Notes: a model not told the origin generated them from the letters alone. A DNA stretch of 64,000 bases from an uncultured Oscillibacter sp. (GCA_910577405.1 CAJTMG010000003.1:90936-154935), one strand, 5' to 3'; counted from the stretch's first letter, positions 14,883 through 24,762 are shown. Numbers and translations: made by a program.

Positions 14883-16946
14883 ATGAAACAACGAGAAGCA
14901 ATCAGGAAACGCCTGGCAGTTCTGGCGCTGGCACTGACCCTCTGCCTGCATATCTGCGTGCCTGCGTCGGCGGAGGGAACAAAGAACCTTCCCGATACGG
15001 CGAAGGAGGCTGCGGAGTCCGCGTTGACCTACGGGCAGGCCACGAGCATCAGCTGGGCAGTGTGGCAGGACGGGAAGATTATCGAAAGTGGTTCGCAGAA
15101 ATCCCCTCAAGCGCCCCATGCCGACCTGCCTGCCGGAAGCGCCTACTGCATCGGGTCCGTCAGCAAGATGTACACCACGGCGGCGGTTATGCAGCTTGCG
15201 GACGCGGGGAAACTGGAGCTTGACAAGCCAGTGACCACATATCTGCCGGAGTTCAAAATGGCAGACCCCCGTTACAAGGATATTACGGTGCGGATGCTTC
15301 TGAATCACTCTTCCGGCCTGATGGGTTCGTCCATGGGAAGCGCCCTTCTGTTTGACGACGACTGCGACGAGGGAACCTCCCAACTGCTGGAACGTCTTGC
15401 CACCCAGCGGCTCAAGGCGGACCCGGGAGCCTACAGCGTGTACTGCAACGACGGTTTCACCCTGGCCCAGCTTGTGGTGGAAGCCGTTTCGGGACAGGGC
15501 CTGATGGAGTATCTCCGGGCCAATATTCTCCAGCCCCTTTCCCTGACCCATACCTATGCGCCCGGCGAGGAGTTCGACCACGCGGAAATCTACCAGACCG
15601 GCGACCCCCGGCCCCTGCCCACGGACTGCCTGGGCGTTCTGGGTGCCGGCGGAATCTATGCCACGGCGGAGGACCTGGCGGCATTCGGCGGCGCGCTGAC
15701 GGGCGACGGAGTCATCAGCGGGGAAGCCCTGGACGCTATGGCCGCGCCGGAGTACAAGAAGGGCGTCTGGCCGGAGGAAGCCCCGGACAGTCTGGCCTTT
15801 GGTCTTGGCTGGGACAACGTGAATTGGTATCCCTTCTCCCAGAGCAAGATCAAGGCTTTGGTGAAGGGCGGCGACACCCAGTATTATCACGCGGGCCTTG
15901 TGGTGCTTCCGGAGCATGGCATGGCGGCGGCGGTATTGAGCGCGGGAGGCGTGTCTACTTATAACGAGATGGCGGCTTCCCAGATGCTGGTTTCCGCTCT
16001 TGCTGCCGAGGGCGTCAGCGTGGACCAGAGGCCCATTACCCTGCCCGCCGCGAAGCCTGCCCCTATGCCCGCGGAACTTCTGGAAAACGCCGGGTACTAC
16101 GGTTCGATTATGCCCTATCTGGTGGAGGTGTCCAAAGACGGGACCCTGACCATGAACTACCTCAGCCGCCCGGACGTTCCCCCGCAGAGCTTTACTTACC
16201 ATGACGACGGGACCTTCCGGGACAAAGACGGCACGGCAAGCCTGCAATTCGTCAAGGAAGAGAATGGACAAACGTATCTTTACCAGAAGGCGTTTACCCA
16301 GCTTCCCGGCCTTGGGGGACTGCCCACCGCCAACTATGCCGCGGTCAAACTGCCGAAGAACGACGTCAGCAAGGACGTGCAGACGGCATGGGATACTGCT
16401 ATGACCTCCGTGAACCTCTTCCCCATGAACGAACGCTACAGCTCTCAGATTTATCTTGCCATAGCCTCTGCCGGTACGGAGTTCGACAGCGAGACGGAGA
16501 GCATCCCCGGCTACGTCTCCGCCCTGCAAATCGTGGACGAATCCAACGCCGCCTACGTGATTCAGGTTCCCGGAAACGTGGGCCGGGACGGGTACGACAT
16601 CAAGATGGAACGGGATCAGAACGGCGTCTTCTGGATGTACACCTCTAACGGCGCGGTCTACATGGACGCCAGCGCCGCGCCGGAAATCTCCACCGGGCAG
16701 AACAACGCGTCCCGCTGCACGATTCAGCCCAACGGATACGCCCGCTGGTACAAAATCGGCTCCGCCGCCGGGAAGACAATGGCGGTCCAGATGCCGGAGG
16801 ACGCAGGCTTCTGGGTCTACGACGCCAAGGGACAGGTAGCGGCTTCCTCCGTGCTCTGGGACGACGCTTCCTCCACCCTTCCCACAGACGGATACATCGC
16901 CTTTGCAGGAGACCCCGGCGCGGTGTTCTCCCTGACCTTCTCCTGA
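14883..16946 (+). CDS. Secreted beta-lactamase-fold serine hydrolase
   Basis: A 687-residue exported protein of the class C beta-lactamase/penicillin-binding family (MEROPS S12 type). The N-terminus is a signal peptide (LAVLALALTLCLHICVPASA). The nucleophile motif SVSK (SxxK) is followed by YCN (YxN) in the SVYCNDGF segment. The third motif is HAG rather than KTG, as in esterase-like and S12 members. After about residue 400 there are roughly 290 residues of beta-rich sequence without a recognised domain. ATG 14883 lies eight bases after AAAGGA. Expression appears to be under the MerR-type promoter at 14799-14829, which suggests induction by a small hydrophobic or toxic molecule. The substrate is unknown; it should not be assumed to be a resistance gene. 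Confidence 0.88.
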   Translation: MKQREAIRKRLAVLALALTLCLHICVPASAEGTKNLPDTAKEAAESALTYGQATSISWAVWQDGKIIESGSQKSPQAPHADLPAGSAYCIGSVSKMYTTAAVMQLADAGKLELDKPVTTYLPEFKMADPRYKDITVRMLLNHSSGLMGSSMGSALLFDDDCDEGTSQLLERLATQRLKADPGAYSVYCNDGFTLAQLVVEAVSGQGLMEYLRANILQPLSLTHTYAPGEEFDHAEIYQTGDPRPLPTDCLGVLGAGGIYATAEDLAAFGGALTGDGVISGEALDAMAAPEYKKGVWPEEAPDSLAFGLGWDNVNWYPFSQSKIKALVKGGDTQYYHAGLVVLPEHGMAAAVLSAGGVSTYNEMAASQMLVSALAAEGVSVDQRPITLPAAKPAPMPAELLENAGYYGSIMPYLVEVSKDGTLTMNYLSRPDVPPQSFTYHDDGTFRDKDGTASLQFVKEENGQTYLYQKAFTQLPGLGGLPTANYAAVKLPKNDVSKDVQTAWDTAMTSVNLFPMNERYSSQIYLAIASAGTEFDSETESIPGYVSALQIVDESNAAYVIQVPGNVGRDGYDIKMERDQNGVFWMYTSNGAVYMDASAAPEISTGQNNASRCTIQPNGYARWYKIGSAAGKTMAVQMPEDAGFWVYDAKGQVAASSVLWDDASSTLPTDGYIAFAGDPGAVFSLTFS

Positions 16947-16963
16947 TAGAATCTCCTATACAG

Positions 16964-17002
16964 TCCCGGAACGAGGGTGTGCTCTTCGTTCCGGGATTTT
17001 TT
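16964..17002 (+). terminator. Terminator of the serine hydrolase gene
   Basis: TCCCGGAACGA (16964-16974) pairs with TCGTTCCGGGA (16986-16996), followed by six T. Confidence 0.9.
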
Positions 17003-17090
17003 CAGGACGGCAGGCGCGGAATATGACGGCTGTTTTAAAGCAAGGGACAATTTGAGAAATAACGGCTGAATCAAAAAAATTTTCAAAAGC

Positions 17091-17119
17091 TGTAACGTCC
17101 GGCGGGATTTTGGGATATA
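17091..17119 (+). promoter_or_regulatory. Candidate ECF-sigma promoter
   Basis: TGTAAC at 17091-17096 resembles the AAC-centred -35 box of extracytoplasmic-function sigma promoters. A plausible -10 lies about 17 bases on, around GGATATAC. It is immediately upstream of the sigma gene, consistent with autoregulation. Confidence 0.35.
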
Positions 17120-17155
17120 CCAACAGAACAGGCGGAGGAAAGGAGGACGGCGGCC

Positions 17156-17641
17156 ATGGAAGAGCTGTATCAATCCTATGCTCAGACGGTATACAAATTT
17201 CTGCTGGCAAAGTGCGGCGACGGGGATCTTGCGGAAGAGCTGACCCAGGAGACGTTTTTTCAGGCGGTGCAGTCCATCGGGCGATTTGACGGAAGCTGCA
17301 AGGTCTCCACCTGGCTCTGTCAGATCGCGAAGCATCTCTGGTATCAGCATTTACGGAAACAGGGACGCTTTTCCGGATCGCCGCTGGAAGAAGAGACGCC
17401 GGATACCGGAACGCCCTCCGCGGAGGAAACGCTGCTGGAAAAGGAAGGCCGTCTGGACCTGCTCCGCCTCGTCCACGGACTGCCGGAGCCGCAGAAGGAG
17501 GTCGTCTATCTGCGGGCGTTCGGCGGATTGAGCTTTCAGGAAATCGGGGACGTATTCGGCCGGACGGAAACCTGGGCGCGGGTGACGTTCTACCGGAGCA
17601 AGGAAAAACTGCGGAATGGAGGCGCGTACAATGAAAAATGA
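17156..17641 (+). CDS. ECF-type RNA polymerase sigma factor
   Basis: A 161-residue sigma-70 family protein of the extracytoplasmic-function class. Region 2 spans about 5-65 (LYQSYAQTVYKFLLAK, then LAEELTQETFFQAV and STWLCQIAKHLW). Region 4 spans about 100-155 (LPEPQKEVVYLRAFGGLSFQ and GRTETWARVTFYRSKEKL). AAAGGAGG precedes the ATG. It overlaps the next gene by 11 bases; that gene encodes an anti-sigma factor, so the sigma is probably held inactive at the membrane until a signal arrives. Confidence 0.93.
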   Translation: MEELYQSYAQTVYKFLLAKCGDGDLAEELTQETFFQAVQSIGRFDGSCKVSTWLCQIAKHLWYQHLRKQGRFSGSPLEEETPDTGTPSAEETLLEKEGRLDLLRLVHGLPEPQKEVVYLRAFGGLSFQEIGDVFGRTETWARVTFYRSKEKLRNGGAYNEK

Positions 17642-18671
17642 TCTGACCTGCGGGGTGGTACGGGACCTGCTGCCAAGCTATGTAGAGGGTCTTCTGGGTG
17701 CGGAATCCCAGGAGGCGGTGGAACGGCATCTGGAGGGCTGTCCGGACTGCGCTGCCAGATGGGACGCCATGACCGCGCCGACGGGAGAGCCTCAAAAATC
17801 CGTAGAAGAGCTGGACTTTCTGAAACAGGTGAAGAGAGAGAACCATCGAAGGGTCATAGTGTCTGTGTTGGCAACGTTTGTGGGACTTCTGGCGGCGGCT
17901 CTGCTGAAAACCTTTGTCATCGGCACGCCTATGCAAGCGAGTTCAGTTTACTGCGACGCGTTGGAAGAAGACGGCGTTCTGCATCTGTCTGTCATGTCCA
18001 TAGGCTCCAGCGACGCGCTCCATGGCTGGAAGGTGGAGATTGAGGACGGCGCTGCCTGCGTCTATGCCCGGCGGGTGCTGGTATCCGGACTCTTCCCGGA
18101 CGGCAGCGGAACTGTGGACATTCCTCTGAATGGCGTGGATGAAGTCTGGGTCGGCGGCAAATCCGGAAAACTGGTCTGGCAGGACGGTGTTTCCATCTCC
18201 CGTCTGGCCCTGGAGCTGCTGGACGCCCGGACGCCCTACTGCGGGGACCCGACTGCTTTGGGACGCATTGCGGAAATCCTGAGCTTGCAGGAACGGCTGG
18301 GCAGTTACACGATCAGTATGCAGACCTCCAAACGGCCTTACCACTGGGAACTGGAGTTTGCCAACAATCTGAACGAAGAACAACGGAAATATATGGTACG
18401 GGCGGAATACCTGATGCTGGCGCTGGTGGATAATCTGGATGAAGTCCGCTTTACGTACCCATCCCCGGAAATGCCGGAAGGATATCCAGCCGAACTCAGC
18501 ATGACGTTGGACGCCGCCGCGGAGGATATCAAGTATCTGACAGAAAAATATAATCAGGAGCACTTCAAGACCCAATCCCAACGCTATTGGACCCCAAAGG
18601 ACAGCGTAAAGGACTACGTGCGGACCCCGGCGGATTTCCAACGGCTGCTGAACATTCTGGAAATGCCGTAA
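17631..18671 (+). CDS. Zinc-finger anti-sigma factor, membrane anchored
   Basis: A 346-residue protein with an N-terminal zf-HC2 (ZAS) module: CGVVRDLLPSYVEGLL, then HLEGCPDC. One transmembrane segment follows (VIVSVLATFVGLLAAALLKT), then about 250 extracytosolic residues. The start is ATG 17631, eight bases after GGAGG. The order sigma then anti-sigma with overlapping ends is the standard arrangement, so it should bind and restrain the upstream sigma factor. The external domain has no family I recognise and presumably senses the signal. Confidence 0.88.
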   Translation: MKNDLTCGVVRDLLPSYVEGLLGAESQEAVERHLEGCPDCAARWDAMTAPTGEPQKSVEELDFLKQVKRENHRRVIVSVLATFVGLLAAALLKTFVIGTPMQASSVYCDALEEDGVLHLSVMSIGSSDALHGWKVEIEDGAACVYARRVLVSGLFPDGSGTVDIPLNGVDEVWVGGKSGKLVWQDGVSISRLALELLDARTPYCGDPTALGRIAEILSLQERLGSYTISMQTSKRPYHWELEFANNLNEEQRKYMVRAEYLMLALVDNLDEVRFTYPSPEMPEGYPAELSMTLDAAAEDIKYLTEKYNQEHFKTQSQRYWTPKDSVKDYVRTPADFQRLLNILEMP

Positions 18672-18678
18672 AAAGCGC

Positions 18679-18735
18679 AAAAAACGTTCGGAATCTTCCT
18701 TGAATTCTGTCGGGAAGGTTCCGAACGCTTTATTT
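18679..18735. terminator. Bidirectional terminator
   Basis: CGTTCGGAATCTTCC (18685-18699) pairs with GGGAAGGTTCCGAACG (18712-18727), with A-run and T-run flanks. It serves the convergent anti-sigma and ABC permease genes. Confidence 0.85.
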
Positions 18736-18764
18736 GTTTTCGCCTTACATCCGGGGAAAGGGGA

Positions 18765-21461
18765 TTACGCTTCCGCCTCCCGCAGACGCTCCACAATGGT
18801 TTTCCGGGACACGGCCTGATAGGTCCACAGGGGAGCCAGCGCGCCCAGGATCAGGAAAATCGGAAGCATCACCAGAATGGGCAGGACGGTCAGGCGGTAG
18901 GAGAAGAACCAGAACAGGTCGTTGATGGTACTGCCCAGCAGAGGCCCGATGCAGACCGTCATGACCAGGGAGACCAGAAGAGCCAGGAGCGTATAGTAGA
19001 GGCCCTCAAAGACCAGCATGGTTTTCAGCTGCTTCCCCGTCATGCCGATGGATTGCAGGACCGCCATTTCCCGTTTCCGCGTCAGGATACCGGTCAGGAC
19101 GGCGTTGACAAAGTTCAGCACGCCCACCAGTCCAACGACAAAGCTCAAGGCGCCGCCGACAATATAGAACATATTCCGGAAGCCCTCAAAATCCTCCACA
19201 TAAGCCGCCCGGCTCTCGTAGTCGTAAAGGCTCTGGACGTTCTCTGTGTAATCTGCGAGAAAGGCTTCCATCTCCGGTTCCGCCTCGTCCGTCGTGTTGA
19301 AGCACCAGTGCATAATCGAGTCCGTGCCGGTGAAGTCCTTGAAGACCTCTGAATTCAGCACGTACTGGTCCGCGCCGTAATACCGATAGTTGACCGTCTG
19401 CCGGACCAGCACCAGGGCGCACACGGTAAATTCCCGGTCCTCATAGTCCACAGGGCGGGAAGCGTAGCGACGGGGAGACTGGCTCTCATAAACGGCGTCA
19501 ATGTCCTCGATGATCTCGCCGGTGTCAGGATAATAGAATTCCAGTTCCTTCACATTCCGCAGGGTGACTTGATCGCCGACCTTGGCCCAATGGGAGTCCA
19601 TATAAGGCTCGCTGTAGTCGTTTTCCATCAGCACGGCGGCAATCGCGTTCTGATTCGGGTCGCAGAGGGCAGAGATGTCCCCTTCCACCACGGTCAGCAG
19701 GTCCAGGGGGAGGTCTTCCATGCCATAGATGCTGGTACGGTCCATCAGAAGCCCCTCTTCATTCCGGACGGCCTCCTTTACCGACTGCTCCACAATCTCC
19801 GGCGGATTCCAGGCCCCGATGCTCTGACGATACCAGTCCTCCGAAACGAACTGCTGGATATTATTGACCTGTCCGTAAGTCCGACCGCTTTCGGTAATGC
19901 CCGCGCCGCCTTTTTCCGCCACTTCCGCGATGATCTCTTCCGGCAGGGCGTCGTCGGAGGACTTGAAGCCTCTGGAAGTATTGAAATAGTTGGCGTCACC
20001 CAGAATAAAGTCCACGTCGGCATTCCGGGTCAGGTATTTGTTGATGTCGAAGCCGCTGGCAAAGGTATAGGTCATGGTTGCCAGCACCACGGCCAGGGTC
20101 AGGGAAAGGACGGTTACGGCGGTTTTGCCCTTGCTGCGGCCCAGATTCGCCCAGGCCATCCGGGAGAGGGACGCGCCGCTCTGTGCTCTCCGGATCTTCT
20201 CCCGTTTCCCGGTCTTCTTCCTGCCGCCCTCTGTGTACCGGAGCGCTTCCACAGGCGAGACCTTCGCGGCCATGCGTCCGGGCTTTGCGCAGGAGAGGAA
20301 GACCGTGGCCAGAGAGAACAGCGCCGCGCCCACGAAAATCCCGGGATTGAAGGTGACAATAAAATGCCCGTAGTCCATATGCTCCAGAATAAATACTGTC
20401 ATGCGATTGCCTATCAGAAAACCGGCCAGCAGTCCGAGGGGGACTCCGATCAGGCTTAAAATCAGGGCCTGCTGCCGGATGATGCGCTTGATCTGCCTCC
20501 CGGTGGTGCCGATGGTTTTCAATAAGCCGTAGAAGCGGATATCGTTGGTGACGGAAATCTGGAAAATATTATAGATAATCAGATAGCCGGTAAAGACAAT
20601 CAGCAGGGACATCAGGACAATGGTCAGAACCGCGCCCGCGTCCATGGACTGGGCGAACTTGGCCCCGGTATAGCCCCAGTTGACGCCGATGCCGATATAG
20701 TTGTCCGCCATATGCTCCTCGGACTGATACCCATGGGCGTCCAGAATAGAGAGCAGGTTTTCCTCAATGTGCATGGCGTCCTCGAACATCACATCAAGAT
20801 TCCACTTGCCGGTGAGGGTATTGGGCTCCCCTTTGCTCAGGGCGCAGAGTTCCTCCGCGGCGGACCGGGGCAGGAGGATGTTGCTGGCAACCACAACTTC
20901 ATCATACTCCCACCAGCCGGAGAGGGTAAAGGTCCGGGTGACAGGGATGGGGTGGCCTGTGAGAATGTCCACATCGAAAGTGACGGTAAATTCCGCGCCG
21001 ATTTCCGGTTCAACTCCCAGAAGGGCCAGGACACGGGTATCTGTCGCCGCCTGATTGGTCCCCTCTTCCGGAAGCGCGCCCTCGATAGGGTCACAGAAGT
21101 AATGGGGCGCGGCGGCGGGTTCCAGATAGCTGATTTCCACGTGGGATTTATTGAAGGGCGGCTCGCTGGGCATCCCCACAAACAGCCGGGTAAAGTCCTC
21201 CGCGATCAAGGGGTCAGTCCGGAGTTCCTCCACCTGTTCCAGGGAGAGTCCCTTGAAGGTGCCGTGATAGTCGCCGCCGGCCTGCCGGAAGTTCTCCTGC
21301 TGATAGGATGTGTTGATGGCCACCGCGACGGTAAACAGGGACGAAAACAGCAGCGTGGTCAGTGCAATGGCCAGCACCGCAACAATATTCCGGGTTCTGG
21401 CGGCCAGCATGGACCGGAAGCCAAGACGCCGGATACAGCCTCGATTCGGTACGTTCGGCAT
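18765..21461 (-). CDS. ABC transporter permease, FtsX/MacB type
   Basis: An 898-residue permease with two FtsX-like domains. There is one N-terminal membrane segment (IVAVLAIALTTLLFSSLF), a large external domain, three mid-protein segments (LTIVLMSLLIVFTGYLIIY, GIFVGAALFSLATVFLS) and a similar second half ending in further segments (ILVMLPIFLILGALAPLW). The start is ATG 21461, eight bases after AGGAGG; GTG 21470 abuts the ribosome site. It lies five bases after the ATPase stop, so the two form an operon. Such pairs export lipids or peptides or act in antimicrobial-peptide sensing. No adjacent two-component system is present. Confidence 0.9.
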   Translation of the reverse strand: MPNVPNRGCIRRLGFRSMLAARTRNIVAVLAIALTTLLFSSLFTVAVAINTSYQQENFRQAGGDYHGTFKGLSLEQVEELRTDPLIAEDFTRLFVGMPSEPPFNKSHVEISYLEPAAAPHYFCDPIEGALPEEGTNQAATDTRVLALLGVEPEIGAEFTVTFDVDILTGHPIPVTRTFTLSGWWEYDEVVVASNILLPRSAAEELCALSKGEPNTLTGKWNLDVMFEDAMHIEENLLSILDAHGYQSEEHMADNYIGIGVNWGYTGAKFAQSMDAGAVLTIVLMSLLIVFTGYLIIYNIFQISVTNDIRFYGLLKTIGTTGRQIKRIIRQQALILSLIGVPLGLLAGFLIGNRMTVFILEHMDYGHFIVTFNPGIFVGAALFSLATVFLSCAKPGRMAAKVSPVEALRYTEGGRKKTGKREKIRRAQSGASLSRMAWANLGRSKGKTAVTVLSLTLAVVLATMTYTFASGFDINKYLTRNADVDFILGDANYFNTSRGFKSSDDALPEEIIAEVAEKGGAGITESGRTYGQVNNIQQFVSEDWYRQSIGAWNPPEIVEQSVKEAVRNEEGLLMDRTSIYGMEDLPLDLLTVVEGDISALCDPNQNAIAAVLMENDYSEPYMDSHWAKVGDQVTLRNVKELEFYYPDTGEIIEDIDAVYESQSPRRYASRPVDYEDREFTVCALVLVRQTVNYRYYGADQYVLNSEVFKDFTGTDSIMHWCFNTTDEAEPEMEAFLADYTENVQSLYDYESRAAYVEDFEGFRNMFYIVGGALSFVVGLVGVLNFVNAVLTGILTRKREMAVLQSIGMTGKQLKTMLVFEGLYYTLLALLVSLVMTVCIGPLLGSTINDLFWFFSYRLTVLPILVMLPIFLILGALAPLWTYQAVSRKTIVERLREAEA

Positions 21462-21466
21462 AGCGC

Positions 21467-22153
21467 TCACCTCCTGCCGGGTTCGGTCTGGGAACGGATG
21501 CGGCCGTCCTCGATGCGGATAATGCGGTCTCCCATCTGGGCGATCTCCTCGTTATGGGTAATCATGACGATGGTCTGGGCGTACTTCTGGCTGGTGACCT
21601 TCAGCAGGCCCATCACGTCCTGACTGGTTTTGGAGTCCAGATTGCCCGTGGGTTCGTCGGCCAGGATAATGGCGGGCTTCGCGGCCAGGGCACGGGCAAT
21701 GGCTACCCGCTGCTGCTGTCCGCCGGAGAGATTGTTGGGGAGATTTTGCAGCTTCTTCTCCAGGCCCAGGGTCTCGATGATGCTGTTTACATAATCCAGA
21801 TCAGGCCGCCGCCCGTCAAGCTGGATGGGCAGGACAATGTTTTCGTACACGTTCAGCACGGGAACAAGATTGTAATTCTGGAAGACAAAGCCGATTTTCC
21901 GACGCCGGAAGATGGTCAGGGCTTCGTTCTTAAGCGAGAAAATGTCCTTCCCGTCCACAGACACCACCCCGGACGTAGGCCGGTCCAGGCCGCCCAGCAT
22001 ATGCAGCAGCGTGGACTTTCCGGAGCCGGATGTGCCTACCACTGCCGCGAATTCCCCCGCTTCCACCTGCAAATCCACGCCATCCAGCGCCCGGACCTCA
22101 GCTTCACCGGAACCGTATACCTTCCGGAGTCCCTTCGTTTCTAAAATCGCCAT
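21467..22153 (-). CDS. ABC transporter ATP-binding protein (LolD/MacB type)
   Basis: A 228-residue ATPase. Walker A is VVGTSGSGKSTLLHML, the Q-loop is GFVFQNYNLVP, the signature is NLSGGQQQRVAIARAL, and Walker B is IILADEPTGNLDSKT with the switch ITHNEE. The PTSGVVSVDGKDI and EPTGNLD patterns are typical of MacB/LolD exporters, matching the FtsX-like permease that follows. The start at 22153 lies six bases from AGAGGTG. The upstream frame adding six residues lacks a ribosome site. Confidence 0.95.
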   Translation of the reverse strand: MAILETKGLRKVYGSGEAEVRALDGVDLQVEAGEFAAVVGTSGSGKSTLLHMLGGLDRPTSGVVSVDGKDIFSLKNEALTIFRRRKIGFVFQNYNLVPVLNVYENIVLPIQLDGRRPDLDYVNSIIETLGLEKKLQNLPNNLSGGQQQRVAIARALAAKPAIILADEPTGNLDSKTSQDVMGLLKVTSQKYAQTIVMITHNEEIAQMGDRIIRIEDGRIRSQTEPGRR

Positions 22154-22393
22154 AATACACCTCTGTTTCAATTTTCAGTATGAAAAGCTCGGAATCAGAA
22201 ATTTTTGCTTTTTGGAGTTCAATCAGGAGTTCCGTTTCCTTACTCTGCCTATACTGTACCACAGGCTTCTTTCTGTGTCCTTTCTGAAATCTTACGGTTT
22301 TGAAAGATTCTTTCCAGTTCCTCCTCAGACCAGGCAAAATATAAGAAATCCGGGGCTGCTGGTGAATACAGACGCTTTCATCTGTGGATAATC

Positions 22394-22422
22394 TTGCAAA
22401 TCCGAAAAAACTATGGTATATT
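22394..22422 (+). promoter_or_regulatory. Promoter of prfC
   Basis: TTGCAA, 17-base spacer, TATATT. It overlaps an earlier in-frame codon at 22413, supporting the start at 22452. Confidence 0.65.
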
Positions 22423-22451
22423 GGTCCGCGAGAACAGCAAGGAGGCAGAAT

Positions 22452-24035
22452 ATGGCTGGATTGAAAGAAGAAATCTCCCGCCGGCGGACATTTGCGATCA
22501 TCTCCCATCCCGACGCGGGCAAAACCACCCTGACGGAAAAACTCCTGCTCTACGGCGGAGCCATCGCCCAGGCGGGAGAGGTCAAGGGCAAGCGGGCGCG
22601 GGCGGCTACGTCGGACTGGATGGAAATCGAGAAGCAGCGGGGTATTTCTGTTACGTCGTCCGTGATGCAGTTCCAGCACAACGGCTGCTGCGTCAACATC
22701 CTGGACACCCCGGGGCATCAGGACTTCTCCGAGGACACCTACCGGACCCTGATGGCGGCGGATTCCGCGGTGATGGTCATCGACGCGGCAAAGGGCGTGG
22801 AACCTCAGACACGGAAGCTCTTCCGGGTCTGCGCCCTGCGGCATATTCCTATTTTTACTTTTATCAATAAGATGGACCGTGACAGCCGGGACCCTCTGGA
22901 GCTCTGCGGCGAGGTGGAGGCCGAACTGGGCATAGACACCTATCCCGTCAACTGGCCCATCGGTTCCGGGAAGGAGTTCCAGGGCGTTTATGACCGGGAG
23001 CAGAAGCACATCCTGTTTTTCTCCGGACAGGGCCACGGGAAAAAGGCGGAATCCACAGCGGCTGAACTGGACGACCCTGCCGTTGGAGAGCTGATCGGCG
23101 AGAACCGCTGGCGGCAGCTACAGGAGGAAGTGGAGCTTCTGGGCGCGGGCCGGGACTTTGACCTGGAAGCCGTCCGGAATGGAAGCCTGTCCCCGGTGTT
23201 CTTCGGGTCCGCTCTGACCAATTTCGGCGTGGAGCCTTTCCTGGAAGCTTTTCTGCGTATGACCACCCCGCCCCTCAGCCGTACCGCCGGGGAGGATGTG
23301 ATCGACCCCTTTTCTCCGGATTTTTCCGCGTTCGTCTTCAAAATTCAGGCCAATATGAACCGCGCTCACCGGGACCGTCTGGCGTTTCTGCGCATCTGCT
23401 CCGGGCGCTTCCAGAGAGACGCGGAATACTACCACGTGCAGTCCGGACGGAAAATGCGCCTCTCCCAGCCTCAGCAGATGATGGCCGCGGAACGGGAAAT
23501 TGTGGACGAAGCCTATGCCGGGGATATTATCGGCGTGTTTGACCCGGGCTTGTTTTCCATCGGCGATACCGTTACGGTGCCGGGGAAGAAATTCCGGTTC
23601 GCGGGGATTCCTACTTTTGAGCCGGAACATTTTATGCGGGTTTCTCCTAAGGACACCATGAAGCGGAAACAGTTTATCAAGGGCACGGAACAGATTGCTC
23701 AGGAGGGCGCGATTCAGATTTTCAAGCTCCCCGGCGCGGGCATGGAGGAAGTCGTGGTGGGCGTTGTGGGTACTTTGCAGTTCGACGTGTTTCAGTACCG
23801 GATGAAGGCGGAATACGGCGTGGAATTGTATATGACCGGCCTGCCATACGACCATTTGCGGGTGATTGCGGAGTGCCCCTGCAAGCCGGACGAGCTGGTT
23901 TTGTGTACCGGCGCGGCAATTCTGGAGGACTTCCGGGGCCGGCTGCTGGTGGCCTTTGGCGGCGAGTGGTCCGTGGGCTTCCTGACCAAGCACAACCCGG
24001 GTCTGATTCTGGCGGACGCCCTCTCTGTGTCATGA
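22452..24035 (+). CDS. prfC: Peptide chain release factor 3
   Basis: A 527-residue translational GTPase that recycles RF1/RF2 from terminated ribosomes. G1 is SHPDAGKTTLTEKLL, switch I ends in RGISVTSSV, G3 is DTPGHQDFSEDTYRTL and G4 is NKMDR. The overall pattern (SDWMEIEKQRGISV, IKGTEQIAQEGAIQIF in domain 3) is RF3 rather than EF-G. ATG 22452 follows GGAGG. Its last four bases (ATGA) overlap the start of a response-regulator gene. RF3 is not normally coupled to a regulator, which is discussed under findings. Confidence 0.95.
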   Translation: MAGLKEEISRRRTFAIISHPDAGKTTLTEKLLLYGGAIAQAGEVKGKRARAATSDWMEIEKQRGISVTSSVMQFQHNGCCVNILDTPGHQDFSEDTYRTLMAADSAVMVIDAAKGVEPQTRKLFRVCALRHIPIFTFINKMDRDSRDPLELCGEVEAELGIDTYPVNWPIGSGKEFQGVYDREQKHILFFSGQGHGKKAESTAAELDDPAVGELIGENRWRQLQEEVELLGAGRDFDLEAVRNGSLSPVFFGSALTNFGVEPFLEAFLRMTTPPLSRTAGEDVIDPFSPDFSAFVFKIQANMNRAHRDRLAFLRICSGRFQRDAEYYHVQSGRKMRLSQPQQMMAAEREIVDEAYAGDIIGVFDPGLFSIGDTVTVPGKKFRFAGIPTFEPEHFMRVSPKDTMKRKQFIKGTEQIAQEGAIQIFKLPGAGMEEVVVGVVGTLQFDVFQYRMKAEYGVELYMTGLPYDHLRVIAECPCKPDELVLCTGAAILEDFRGRLLVAFGGEWSVGFLTKHNPGLILADALSVS

Positions 24036-24715
24036 AAGCCCTGCTGATTGTGGAGGATGACGCGGCGTTGGGAGAGGGGCTTCGGATCGCCCTGCAAGCG
24101 CCGGAAACAGAGCTGTGCCTTTGCCGGAGCCTTTCCGCCGCGAGGGACGCTTTGAAGAGCCGGGAGTTTGATTTGATGCTGCTGGACGTGAACCTTCCCG
24201 ACGGCAGCGGTCTGGATTTTGTGCGGAAACTGCGGCAGGAGGGAAAGACGGGCCTGCCGGTAATTCTCCTGACGGCCAATGATACCGAATTGGATATTGT
24301 GGCGGGGCTGGAATCCGGCGCGGACGATTACGTGACAAAGCCCTTTTCCCTGGCGGTCCTCCGGGCGAGAATCAATACGCAGCTGCGGCGTGGGACTTCT
24401 GCCGAGGGCCGGGTGGAGATGGACGGCTTTTCCTTCGATTTCGACCGTATGGAATTCCGTCGGGACGGCCAGCCGGTGGATTTGAGCAAAACGGAACAGC
24501 GGCTTCTGCGGCTTCTGGTGGAGAACCGGGGCCAGACCCTTTCACGGGGACAGCTTTTAGACCGGGTGTGGCCCGACGGCGCGGAATTCGTGGATGAAAA
24601 CGCCCTTTCCGTCACCATCCGCCGCCTTCGGGCCAAGCTGGAACCGGACCCCTCCCGTCCCCGCTACCTCAAGACTGTATACGGCATCGGCTATTCATGG
24701 AATCTTCCTAATTAA
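24032..24715 (+). CDS. OmpR-family response regulator, orphan
   Basis: A 227-residue two-domain regulator. The receiver has LIVEDDAALGEG, the phospho-acceptor aspartate in LMLLDVNLPDG, the conserved threonine/alanine in LLTAND and the lysine in VTKPFS. The C-terminal winged helix (about 130-225) has SKTEQRLLRLLVENRG and TVYGIGYSW, typical of VanR/OmpR members. No histidine kinase gene follows; the next genes encode a small membrane peptide and a transporter. The start ATG overlaps the prfC stop, so translation is coupled. Partner and regulon are unknown. Confidence 0.92.
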   Translation: MKALLIVEDDAALGEGLRIALQAPETELCLCRSLSAARDALKSREFDLMLLDVNLPDGSGLDFVRKLRQEGKTGLPVILLTANDTELDIVAGLESGADDYVTKPFSLAVLRARINTQLRRGTSAEGRVEMDGFSFDFDRMEFRRDGQPVDLSKTEQRLLRLLVENRGQTLSRGQLLDRVWPDGAEFVDENALSVTIRRLRAKLEPDPSRPRYLKTVYGIGYSWNLPN

Positions 24716-24762
24716 CCGGTCAGCTCCTCTTTTTCTGTCTGGGATGGGAAAAGAGGCGGGAT

